This document shows positions 1 through 8,597 of a stretch of 12,680 nt of DNA, in pieces. The stretch lies in assembly GCA_018524725.1 (NCBI GenBank), contig JAEUWP010000085.1, forward strand, positions 1 through 12,680, written 5' to 3'. Within the stretch, counting starts at the first letter, position 1; each line of letters starts with the position of its first letter. A program made the position numbers and the translations under genes. The notes beneath the pieces were generated by a model. The model was not told the origin of the DNA, did not search any database, and saw only the letters and a list, made by a program, of their open reading frames with translations. This DNA comes from Podaxis mareebaensis (Eukaryota; Basidiomycota; Agaricomycetes; Agaricales; Agaricaceae).

Positions 1-59
1 AAGGATCTGATAAAGGACCTGACAAAGGATCCGGCAGAGGATCCGGCAGAGGACAAGGG
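1..59 (+). repeat. 12-bp tandem repeat, about five units
   Basis: Five imperfect 12-bp units run from the window edge. In frame 1 each reads as a four-residue unit (KDLI, KDLT, KDPA, EDPA, EDKG), giving an acidic/basic low-complexity peptide. It may be part of the linker before the MCM3-like C-terminus, but it is cut by the window start. Whether it is coding is inference. Confidence 0.6.
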
Positions 60-553
60 CATCATTCGTTGCTGTGCGTGGACTTTTTTTTTTTTGTTCA
101 TGTCTCTGGTCTGTCTGTTGAGCGTCCCTGTCCCTGCGTCTCTGCTGCTACCCCTGGTCCCTCCCATCTCCGGCAGTCCTGGGACGGCGACGCTAATGCA
201 GAGGGCAATGCCGATGCACAGGGAGTATACGAGGACAACTCCTGTCCCTCCTCATCTCGTGGTGCTGCCATTATCCGGCGCCCACACCCCCCAGTGGGCT
301 CACCGATCTGGACTCTCCGGCTGGGTGCCGCACTTTCATTTCCATGTCCATTTTATATTTGCTTGCCACAACATACGAACCTTCCGACAACATGCCTATT
401 TCCGCCCTACTTACGTACCTCAATGCCACCATGCCTCAGGACAAATACGAGGACTTTGACGCAGCAGAGGTTGTCAAGGCTGTCGCTGCCCTCCAGGAGC
501 ATAGTCGAGTTATCCTCCAAGGTGGCGTTCTTCGACTCTGTGACCAAACAGCC
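1..553 (+). pseudogene. MCM3: Probable MCM3 C-terminal winged-helix remnant
   Basis: MCM3 is a subunit of the MCM2-7 replicative helicase. The best block lies at about 380-535 (frame of 344) and reads ...MPISALLTYLNATMPQDKYE... followed by FDAAEVVKAVAALQEHSRVI and LQGGVLRL. This has the layout of the MCM3 C-terminal winged helix: an 'LFR' helix, then a polar stretch, a 'lso-lo--lN' helix, an acidic Ala-rich helix, and a 'vllo-GvlY-l' end. Upstream, an acidic stretch DGDANAEGNADAQGVYEDN at about 180-240 is in another frame and may follow an intron (donor near 74, acceptor ctccggcag near 179). The FR helix near 320-345 needs further frame changes, so the unit is broken. The AAA+ core would lie left of the window. 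The family call rests on pattern memory and could be another winged-helix protein. Confidence 0.42.
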
Positions 554-1049
554 TGTAATTTCGCTTTTTTTTTTTTTTTGAATCATTTGTCCGCTTTCTT
601 GTACATGCATTTCCTGGACCCTGCACCAGTTTTGTTGTTGTTTTCTTGCTGTTGATCACACCATCCATCGCGCTTCGTTTGTATCGTACCATCGCGCAAT
701 ATATTCATGCAGAACGTCAAGCTTTAGCTCGCCTTTGAATATGTCGTTACTCGGAGGCGTCCGATCTTGATGTGATATTTCTGGAGAAACATCGGCTGCT
801 TCCCTGATGGCTGAGGATGGCTGTCAACTAGAACAACAATGACCCTATCTCATAGGTTCCGCCCCCTGTTATCTAAGCACACACTTTCTTCCTCCTCCAA
901 ATCACAGCCCCTAACAGACCGCGCATGAGTTGCCAGCATATCACAATATATCAAGTCTCCAATTCTCCGGGTGCCCTTCCCTCTCCAGCTCCCTATGAGC
1001 CTAGTGGCTGCAGCTCTCACAGCCTTTCCACATCTGTGTCTATCAACTC
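554..1049. other. Intergenic relic, no recognisable gene
   Basis: This stretch lies between the MCM3-like end and the kinase fragment. It begins with a T-run at about 565-579 that could be a 3' flank of the upstream gene. The second half (about 880-1020) is pyrimidine-rich and would suit the 5' region of the kinase gene on the + strand. I find no conserved protein block in any frame. Confidence 0.5.
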
Positions 1050-1310
1050 TTGCTGTGCTTTGCCAGGCCCTCCTCCAACAATCTCGACCTCTTCAGGCTG
1101 CCTTTTGGTCTCTATGCAAACCCCAGTAGCGGCACAGTCATCAAGGAAGCATTCACCCTCCAGTTTACTGCCGAGTGCGCTACTATACCCGTTCCCATTG
1201 TCCTCGACCATGCAGATGGCCTCTTGCTCATGTCATGCATCCCAGGCGCACCGTTGTCCCCCACACCTCTTGACACTCTCACTCTGGAACCACACTGCCA
1301 CCGTCGCCAA
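1050..1310 (+). pseudogene. Aminoglycoside phosphotransferase-like kinase fragment
   Basis: One + frame reads NNLDLFRLPFGLYA, then KEAFTLQFTAECATIPVPIV, LDHADGLLLMSCIPGAPL and LDTLT. This is the N-lobe pattern of the fungal APH/ChoK-like phosphotransferase family: a Lys/Gly strand, an 'EA-tl-Fv-e-tTIPVP-vl' helix and strand, a variable loop, and 'lLM--IpG-pL', the hinge equivalent. The lysine expected after LPFGLYA is replaced by Asn. The catalytic HGDlh and DfE motifs are absent because similarity stops near 1,290-1,325, where COPB2 sequence begins on the opposite strand. The upstream in-frame sequence contains stops. No ATG fits; the open stretch starts at a TTG. The substrate of these fungal kinases is generally unknown. 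Confidence 0.5.
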
Positions 1311-1324
1311 CACCCTCCGAGAAC

Positions 1325-2325
1325 CATAGATCTTGAGGTCCTTGTTGGTGAGGTAGATGTGGTTGTGCGTGGGGATGTAGCCAAGGGGGTATAGCCAACT
1401 GGACATGAAATGTCAATCACCAGGTCTCAGTGTGAAGGACTTCGAGACTCGCCTATCAAAAGGGCTGATGGGTGTAGGATTCGGCGCCGATGAAGTAGGG
1501 GGGACGGCTGGGTGTCGTGTGCGTGGAGTGGTTGCCGATCCATTTACCTGTTTGAATGCTACAGCAGTAACGACGCAAGTACATGTGGTTGTGCGTACAC
1601 AGCTCTAATGGAAAGAGATACCTGTCATTGGTTTTGATGGCAGCCTCGAACGCCTCTTCAGCACCCTCGTTGACGTTATCTTGATGCATGTCTTGGTCAA
1701 ATCGAAGCACATAGAGTGAATCGCCAGAAACAATTGCAACAAGCGCGCCAGTTGTTGACCAACACACCTACATCGCAATTCAACAAATGACAAAAAATTG
1801 AATATATGTGTTGCTTGCATTCTTAGCACCAACATCAATCCGTCTAACGATCTCCCCCGCCTCTCAATCCCAGAAAATCATATGCCCGGGGCCCACAAGC
1901 GCCCAAAAACCAGACCACATGCGGCCCATCAATGGCAAAGCTTCCAGCACTCTTCATCCCACCCCCATTCCTCTCTTTGAAATTCTTATACACCTTCAGC
2001 TTGATTTTACACTCCAGCACTGCATGTGTGTTACTATCAGGCGCCCGAGCAAATGAAATACCATTACCGAAGTACTTGTTCTTCTAAGCAAGGGCAGTGT
2101 AAACGATGCATTCGCCATTGCCGACGATAGTGACGAAGCAGCCACTGGGGGGGGGAGGAGGTGGGACGTGGTGAGGATTTCGGTGGAGCCAATTTCATTG
2201 GTTATGAGTGGGATGTGGGCGCCGGCTGAAGTGGAGGTTGGGTTATCGGTCATGAGGGTTTGGAGGTTGCCTAAGAGGACTTCGTGGTTGCGCATGTGGA
2301 TGAGTGGATGAGCGCGCCTGCGTCT
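1325..2325 (-). pseudogene. COPB2: Coatomer subunit beta' (COPB2/SEC27) central fragment
   Basis: COPB2 is the WD-repeat beta' subunit of the COPI vesicle coat (Golgi to ER transport). Read on the minus strand, blocks follow the family order: MRNHEVLLGNLQTL and NEIGSTEI (about 2,200-2,310); FVTIVGNGECIVYTALA, then a TAG (2,084-2,086) where Trp is expected, then KNKYFGNGISFARAPDSN, LKVYKNFKERNG and SAGSFAIDG; HMIFWD-stop-EAGEIVRRID (TGA at 1,864-1,866 in place of Trp in WDWETG); CWSTTGALVAIVSGDSLYVL, then RFDQDM; EEAFEAAIKTND; SIQTGKWIGN; GAESYT; and LYPLGYIPTHNHIYLTNKDL. Two introns can be placed: 1,768-1,818 (51 nt, GC..AG) and 1,559-1,621 (63 nt, GT..AG), the latter joining TND to SIQTGKW in frame. 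The N-terminal seven-blade propeller and the C-terminal helical solenoid are missing. Family assignment is firm; non-functionality follows from the stops and truncation. Confidence 0.88.
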
Positions 2326-2339
2326 GCACGGCAGATCCA

Positions 2340-3845
2340 CTGGGAGCGCTTATCGGCGCAGCACCCATGTCCGTATCCACCTCCATGCTCCAATCCTCAC
2401 GAGCATGAGAGGCATCAAACGGTTGTTCTGGTGGTGAAGGAAAGGCAGATGAGGCAGCGATTTGAGAAGGGGGCACACGTTTGCTGAAGTCATGTACTGG
2501 ATGACAGATACATTGGACGATATCGAGGTACTTGCCTCGATACCATTGGTCGAAGCAGATGGTACCAATGCAGAGGGAACAGAAGACAAGCTAATGCCTT
2601 ATTTGTTCTTATTGCTTTTCTTGGCAACTAAGGCGTCGATCTTTTCTTTGCCACTGCTGTTACTGAAGTCATTTTGAGGTGCTTGGCTCGAATTTTGTAC
2701 CGGTGCAGAAACACGAGAGTAGCCTTTGGGTATGGGAGGTGGCTTGAAGCCAAACTTAGCGGGATATTGTTCTTGAACAGAGTGAGGAGCGATGCCCTCG
2801 AGCTCTTCAGGGTTGAAGTTGAAGACACCGATGGTATCATCCGAGGGTGCAGTGTGGTGTGAGTCTGCCCCATGGCCCGTCCATGGCATTGGAAGCTGTT
2901 ATATGTGCACCGTCAGGCAACCAGCTGGAAAACTATTGAAGATCTGGAGCACGAAGGAATGTGGAGAGCACTCTCCTGAGGCATCTAGAGAAATGTGCTG
3001 CCTGGCGAGTCCTCGAAGGGCTTCCTCACTTCGGCTTCTGGACCCCAATCGGTCGTCCACCAGATTTTGATGGACCTGTCATCGGACTGAGTTGTAGGGA
3101 ACTCTCCAACAGGATCCCAGCACACACCCTTGACAGAACCTTGGTGCCGGCCAATCTTGTGGGGATGCTCTACAGTGGAGACGCGTTCAGCCAAACCATT
3201 CGGTCAACAAGACGTTCGTCCATACCTAGGGTAAACCCACACCAAGTTATCACCACCGAATCAAGACCAATAGAAGCAAGAGATCTATCTCCGGGAGACC
3301 TCGCAACACCTGCAGCACCTAACAGCGTTGGGGGGGATTCAGTAACAGGCTGAGAATGGGACTATTGACGCACCGCTTTTGTGACCTGGCAGTAGTTTCA
3401 ATGGTTTCCAGCCTTCTACATTCACTTCATCAGAGCCACAAACCCTTCCTCGTGAATTTCTGACATGCATATGCAATGAGAACAAGCGCGACTGCCATGG
3501 TTGCAAACGACATACAGGTCAAGGTCCCAAACCACAATGAATTCATCATCACTTCCACTTGCTAGCCAACGTCCAGAGTGGGGGTGGGCCCAACGCACAG
3601 TTAGAACAGGACCATTGTGCATAAAGAGGGTGCGTAGTGATTTTGGTGGTTTGCCAGTTTCCTCCGATGCGGGGTTGAGGATGGGCTTTGCACTCCAGAT
3701 GCAGACTTTGGCGCCGAGGCCGCCCGGTGCGATTCGAGAGCCATCAGGGCGCGCATGTACGGAGAATATAGATAGACTTTTTGGGATTTGAGCCACTCGC
3801 CGCAGAGTCTTTGTGGACGACCCATGCTGGCTTGGTGAAGTCAAG
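2340..3845 (-). pseudogene. HIR1: Histone chaperone HIR1/HIRA N-terminal WD40 remnant
   Basis: HIR1/HIRA is the WD40 subunit of the HIR complex, which deposits H3-H4 independently of replication. On the minus strand: FTKPAWVVHKDS, then a frameshift to GEWLKSQKV, then another (two extra bases) to FSVHARPDGSRIAPGGLGAK; AKPILNPASEE; LTVRWAHPHSGRWLASGSDD; VWDLD; (intron 3,460-3,515) NSRGRVCGSDEVNVEGWKPL; LPGHKS; (intron 3,319-3,373) ARSPGDRSLASIGLDSVVITW; (intron 3,170-3,225) HPHKIGRHQGSVKGVCWDPV; QSDDRSIKIW; KPFEDSPGST; SWLPDGAHITASNAM; SDDTIGVFNFNPEELEGIAP; HSVQEQYPAKFGFKPPPIPK; (intron 2,484-2,531) SKRVPPSQIAASSAFPSPPE; and FDASHAREDWSMEVDTDMGA. Splicing the three 55-56-nt introns restores frame exactly. 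No ATG survives at the start (cttgac precedes FTKPAW). About 100 residues of blades 5-7 are deleted between ASNAM and SDDTIG, and the C-terminal HIRA domain is missing. Confidence 0.9.
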
Positions 3846-4514
3846 GTGAGGTCAAGGTGAAATGCATGGTTGAGAGGAAAGCAACTGACTGGCCTGCCTT
3901 GGCCCGCCCTGTTCATATTGTTCGACACGTTTTCTCCCTCGAAATATCACTTCGTCTTTGTGGCTTGGACACTGTGCCTTGGGAGGCTCACACCAAGCTG
4001 CACCTCACTAATCCAGGAAATGAGGCCATCTAATCTTTATCACTGCCGGAACTCACCATCCCATCAAATCTTCTGTTCCTTACACTCAGTACTCCATCCC
4101 GTTGCGTCTTTTGCAATCCCATCCTCCTGTACCCCGTTCGCTTCTTACCCTGGTATTTTTTTGCACCACTTTTCTTGGCTACATCAGGCTCGGTTTCAAA
4201 TCAAGGTTGCTCGGCCTCTTGTCACGTTCGCAACCTCGCCTCGCGGCATGCTACAATAATGGTGCATTATGGAGACACAAATCCAAGGGTCAATGACTTC
4301 TTGCACCATACGCCGTCCCATGAGCATCTCACATCGATTTCATAAATAGAGTCACAAGGCCATCCCTTCTCGAGACCCCACGAATCTCGGGACAAAAATG
4401 AAATCTGGTTCCCGCTTATGCAAGCTATCCTGAAAATGTCGTGCTGTGAGATAATATCCCTGCACGTCTTTAAAACCTCAAAATCTGGTGCAAATTATCA
4501 CGGGATATTCCAAC
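3846..4514. other. Divergent 5' flank between HIR1 and MFS relics
   Basis: HIR1 reads leftward and the MFS transporter rightward from this stretch, so it is where both promoters would have been. It is rich in pyrimidine runs on the + strand (about 4,050-4,190), a common feature upstream of fungal genes. An ATG at 4,258 opens only a short unrecognised frame. No TATA or other specific motif is convincing. Confidence 0.45.
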
Positions 4515-6345
4515 TTCCCTCACAGCCATAATGGCTCAGATACCTCCTCAAAATTGGATAGCATCTCTAGCGATACTAGGTCCGTTCTGGCTGATGACCT
4601 CTGTGACGCAGAACCGGAACCTTTCAGCTTCATCAATTGGCTCTTTCACCGAAATGTCTATAAATCGCTGCCCGACATTCCGCCTATGATGACATGAAGC
4701 TGGCCCAATACTACTGGCCCAAACCTGGATACAAAAATTTGCACCACTTCGATGTCAGCGCTAGACAGACTCTGAGAGATGAGAGGGTCAGCATGGAGTG
4801 TTTTTCCATACTACGTTCCAATGCACCCATTATTTAGGCCCTCATTCACGGAGTCGACTGGAGGGTCACTCCTTACCAACCCTTAGGCTGGCACTGAGCG
4901 GCAATCACCCAGTCACTATCAGCTTTTCTGCTCTCAATCTCGATAGGACCAACCTCTCTCAGGCAAACACTGACAATTTTCTGCCAGACTGAGGAATGAC
5001 CACCGACAGCGCGTCCTCTCACCCTCTCCAACCACCCTTTATCTAATCCATATCCTCACAGATTTCAACCTTGGCAACACGGTGTTCTGGCTTGCTTTCT
5101 TGTGCACAGGACTTCTGCCACTCGTCTCTGAAAAGGTGTGGACTGGGTCTAAATATTAAACGGAATTTCACGATTTAGCTACAAATGAATCACACAGCTT
5201 GGTCCCGATATTCGGATCCCTGTCCAAATGTGTATACTGTCCATCATCACCGTTGCCCAGCTCTGGTTGATGTGGAAAGAGCTTCCTCGTCCACTGTGCA
5301 CTCCTTGGGTACATCCAGTCAAATAAATCTACGCTTCTCCACTGACCATGTGCGTAGCTTCTGCCAGGGTGGCTTCATCCCAGACTTAGTCCTCTACCCG
5401 TCCCGTCAATCATTCCTTCGTTCCAAATCTCACCTATTCTGAGTTCTTTTCAGGCTCATGCACAAAATATGAGCTCCCCTTCTGCCTCGACCTTTCCTGG
5501 TTCTCTGCTGATGTTTGTAGCACCCTTGCTGGTTTTCTCACCTTTGGTGTCCTACGCATGTGCAGCCTCCAGGGACACACCAGCTGGGGGTATGCACCCT
5601 ACCTTCCACCTCCGGTGATTGCACCTCAATACTCACAAGCTTTCTCCACAATTGCACAGATGGTTGTTCCTCGTTGAAGGCTGCATAGCCCTCATCGTCA
5701 GTGCCACCACCTTCTCCATGATGCCTCCTTCCCCAACCTAAACCAAGGCTTGGTTCAGACCCAATGGTTGGTTCACCGAGAGCGAAGAAATTATCACCAC
5801 AACCTGCACTCTATGGGACGATCCTACAAAGGGTGATATGCGTAATTGCAAAGGCCTGACACTGAGATGAATTTGGGTCGCGTTGTGCGATCGCGATCTA
5901 TGGCTACTATGCATTATGTGTGTCTCCTCCTTGGATTCGGCTTGGAAGACTTGAAATATGTTGATGTCCACCCCGGTCTTTTTCAGTGGCTTGCTGTTCG
6001 GCATTCCTGCATCGCCCCCGCTCAATACCTCACGCCCTCGTCACGGCACATCGGGTTCGGGACTTTAACGACAAACTTACTTACTATCCCGTCTACCATT
6101 GGCAGCATGATCAGCATAGTTCTTATCACCCATTTCCCTGAAGCTATTGATCAAAGAATGTTCATCCCGATGTCAGAAACAGTCTGGTTGCTGCTGTTCA
6201 TCATTGCTCCCTGTGCGCCCCTGACTTCCCTAATCCTCGGGTTTACTATGCGAGCCACCTCCCGACATCAGTGGCCTTGCATGTTGGTACTGACCAAATG
6301 TGACATACAGACACTTTCGTCGCCGCTGCCAATGCACCCCTAGCC
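4515..6345 (+). pseudogene. MFS transporter relic, allantoate permease (DAL5) type
   Basis: This family consists of 12-TM proton-coupled permeases of the plasma membrane for organic anions, vitamins or allantoate. Blocks in order on the + strand: a hydrophilic N-terminus to SLPDIPP (4,530-4,687), then a one-base shift to DDMKLAQYYWPKPGYKNLHH and FDVSARQTLRDERVSME; VDWRVT; NLDRTNLSQANTDNFLPD (to 4,989; the family signature), then TGA; (decayed intron ending at 5,061) DFNLGNTVFWLAFLC; LVSEKV; FCQGGFIPDLVLYPS (about 5,370-5,400); LPFCLDLSWFSADVCSTLAG and FLTFGVLRM; (intron 5,590-5,659, 70 nt) WLFLVEGCIALIVSATTF, MMPPSPT-stop-TKAWFRPN and GWFTESEEIITTT; DDPTKGDM; LTLR-stop-IWVALCDRDLW; and YLTPSSRHIGFGTLTTNLLT, IPSTIGSMISIVLITHFPEA, IDQRMF. 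The stops at 'T*TK' and 'LR*IW' plus several frameshifts show it is dead. The last two TM segments are faint or gone. Substrate cannot be deduced. Confidence 0.85.
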
Positions 6346-6914
6346 TTATTATTGAATAGATCGCCAGTAACCAGGGCCCCAATGCTGCCATAGGTGTTGG
6401 GTATGTGTAAACCGCTTCTCTGTCGCGTGCGAACTCGCTCTATTTCCCGTGGCTCTCAACAAATGATCCATGGTTAGAGTAGAGGAACAGTACTTTGTCC
6501 TCAAACATGGCTCATGTGTCAACAGGCTTACCTTCTCTTCGTGGGACAAACTGCTACCTCCCTCGTCCTCTGCCTCCCAGTTCATGCGCTGTATTTCCCC
6601 CTTCGTCAACCATGTCAGTTCGCCTATTCCACTGGCAGCGGCCCAGATAGAATAACCTCCGCTACCTGAATAGCGATGCATCGCTGCAGCCTGGCTTCGA
6701 GTATCTCATGCTTCAATCAACCGTTTCGGGGAGCCGCGAACTCCTGCCCCAAGAGTATTTGCAGCATATCATTACGGAGTATTCTGTCTGCGCATCGATT
6801 CCCATCTGCATAGAATATGCTAGACGCCACACCTATCCTTCAAGAGAAGGCGAAACCGATGCTCATAGTGCGTCCAGGTGCTGACATTGCTTTGGCATTG
6901 AGCGCCCTGACAGG
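6346..6914. other. Unassigned stretch between MFS and KRE6 relics
   Basis: It should contain the eroded 3' end of the MFS gene and the 5' flank and N-terminus of the KRE6-like gene. A minus-strand frame is open for 110 codons at 6,349-6,681 (GGYSIWAAASGIGELTW...), but I recognise no family in it and no intron or start context supports it. A + strand piece at about 6,715-6,760 reads NRFGEPRTPAPRVF, which would suit the Ser/Pro-rich cytosolic tail of KRE6/SKN1 proteins; this is weak. Confidence 0.35.
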
Positions 6915-7184
6915 CCTCTACGCCTACTCTTGTCGGTACTAACTCGAACTCGGCCCAAGGATGAGATGAATGCTCCCGATGGTGAGGACCTCATTCATGA
7001 TCCCTCCGAAAAGGGCAGTTTCAAGGGCGAGAGGCATCTCCAACATAAGCGCCCTTATCTTTCTCATCCTCGCCCTCCTCACTCTCTTTGTCTTTCACCC
7101 CATCATGACCTTTTATCATATGCATGCAAAGAACTCTCACATCGAAGGGAATATACGTGTTAACAGCACAGGTCTGAGACTCTA
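6915..7184 (+). pseudogene. KRE6/SKN1-type glucan synthesis protein, N-terminal remnant
   Basis: KRE6/SKN1 proteins are type II Golgi/ER membrane proteins with a lumenal GH16-like domain, needed for cell-wall beta-1,6-glucan. The sequence shows the cytosolic segment PKDEMNAPDGEDLIHDPSEK (frame of 6,930), matching the family's 'D--LHnP' stretch before the membrane anchor. A frameshift near 7,030 leads to RARGISN, then a TM segment of about 19 residues (ISALIFLILALLTLFVF, roughly 7,048-7,104), then HPIMTFYHMHAKNS and GNIRVNSTG, the post-TM 'Ni-iN-TGQ' motif. A TAA follows at 7,183 and the GH16 catalytic domain is missing. The frameshift and truncation make it a pseudogene. The topology statement is family knowledge. 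Confidence 0.72.
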
Positions 7185-7387
7185 ATGTCTCAGGCTTAAG
7201 GCGCTGACGACACCATGCTTCACTGGTCAGTCCCTCAGCACTAGCCTACTCCCGACTCAGTTCACACGACCATCGCCTCAAGCCTGAGAATTATGACTAG
7301 CCACCATAGAATACATTTCGTCGGCGTAGTGCATACCGAGTACAACACTTTTCAATGATGTGTCATGGCGTATACGCATAACTCTGT

Positions 7388-8597
7388 TCAACATATTGTG
7401 TTTGCTGATGGATGAGAGCTCGTGTTCAGTGCAGGCTCCGCGTCTGAACCATATCTGTGCAGCACATGAGTGAGATGAGGCAGGGACTGAGGAAGGATTT
7501 GAATAGGTAAGGTTGACGTACTGCCAAAGCACATTATTACAAGCTTCCGCACGTATGATTTCAGCTTCTTCATGAAGCGGAAGTGGATCTTGAATCCTCT
7601 TTCGGACACTCAAATCGACCACCCATGGGAGTGGGAATGTCGCATCGAGTTGCAGGATGTTGGGTGGCACATCAGAAGGGGTAGTTTCTCGCCCATGTAA
7701 TATATCATTTATGAGTCCGGCTCCAACTCCACAGGATGGTGCGTATGGGACTTGTCTGTTGCCGAGTGAGAGTGTGACAGCAGATTCCCATAGTTGTTCT
7801 TCATGCTGGTTCCCCCATTTTGATGTAGATGTCGACGGATCAGGGACTGCAGGGGGCAGTGGTGGAAGCGGTGTTGTCCCATAGAGTTCTTGTGTAGTTT
7901 TGATCTTGAGTAGTTCCGGTGCTAAAAGAGGGTGTGGCTGGCTCGAGTGCTGCGATTGAAGCTGTTCTAACGCCTCCTCGAGTTGTCAAACACGACCGCT
8001 TAGTTCCGTGATCATGCCGTGCAACTGTTCTGTATTTGCGAGAATCAACCTGAATTAGCCACTCGGGTTCAGTGGGGTGTGGGTATAGGGGGTAGAAAGA
8101 TATTACCGACTTCCCTGTCCCGCCATCAGGGTGCCTGGATAATCGCTAAATGAGCGAAATGGGCGCCAAGCATGATGGACGCGGTACGTACCCTCAGGGC
8201 AGAGGCTTCCACATCCTCGCCTGATGCAGGACTGTTTGGGGAGTTAAGGTGACCCAAGAATTGAGCACATGAAGCCAAGAGAACCCAACCTGACAAGGGA
8301 AAATGCGATTGCACTGTGCTAGATGCTGTCAGTGACACCTGCAGGAGTCAGCAACGAAACCTTGCCTTTAGTTTGAGCCTGTGGCGGGCGTTGAGCGTGA
8401 GTCTGGGAAGAATAGAAAACTGCGCACCTGCGACACTCTTTGCACGATAGTGTGCGAGAGCGGTTATCACCCCTTGGGCAGGGTGCAGAAGTAGGACTAA
8501 CGGCTAAATTTGGTGCTGTAGCATTAGTGACATGTTGGGTTACATGGTTCATTGGCTGCTTGCGGCCTGCAGTAACGGATGACGAGGGACTCGACAT
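7388..8597 (-). pseudogene. Zn2Cys6 fungal transcription factor, nearly intact N-terminal half
   Basis: Start ATG at 8,597-8,595 (MSSPSSSV...). Exon 1 (8,428-8,597) ends in SRTLSCKECRR. Exon 2 (8,290-8,325) gives ...CNRIFPCQ. Exon 3 (8,192-8,231) gives SCIRRGCGSLCPEG. Exon 4 (8,107-8,134) gives TLMAGQGSR. Exon 5 (7,522-8,049) gives LILANTEQLHGMITELSGRV-stop-QLEEALEQLQ, HPLLAPELLKIK, then ILQLDATFPLPWVVDLSVRK and EEAEIIRAEACNNVLWQ. Exon 6 continues to 7,388. Together they form C-x2-C-x6-C-x5-C-x2-C-x8-C, a zinc cluster, followed by a linker and coiled coil, as in basidiomycete Zn2Cys6 regulators. Introns: 8,326-8,427, 8,232-8,289, 8,135-8,191, 8,050-8,106 and 7,455-7,521; the 8,232, 8,135, 8,050 and 7,455 introns splice in frame. 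Defects: TGA at 7,986-7,988 where CGA (Arg) fits, a one-base mismatch of phase at intron 1, a stop at 7,388, and loss of the C-terminal fungal TF domain. Targets unknown. Confidence 0.83.

Noticed and set aside
69..581. 170-codon + frame at the left end
   Set aside because: Only a short acidic part could be coding. The rest is Pro/Ser/Phe from pyrimidine-rich intron-like DNA, and the conserved winged-helix block is in another frame.
925..1329. 134-codon + frame overlapping the kinase fragment
   Set aside because: Composition is Ser/Pro/Cys-rich with no conserved block. The frame used for the APH call contains the family motifs.
5846..6343. 165-codon + frame as an intact small transporter gene
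   Set aside because: It is the middle of the MFS relic in one surviving frame. Upstream coding continues in other frames with stops, and TM segments at both ends are missing.
6349..6681. 110-codon minus-strand frame
   Set aside because: No recognisable domain, no intron or promoter context, and it lies between two + strand relics. It is kept only as a note in the unassigned stretch.
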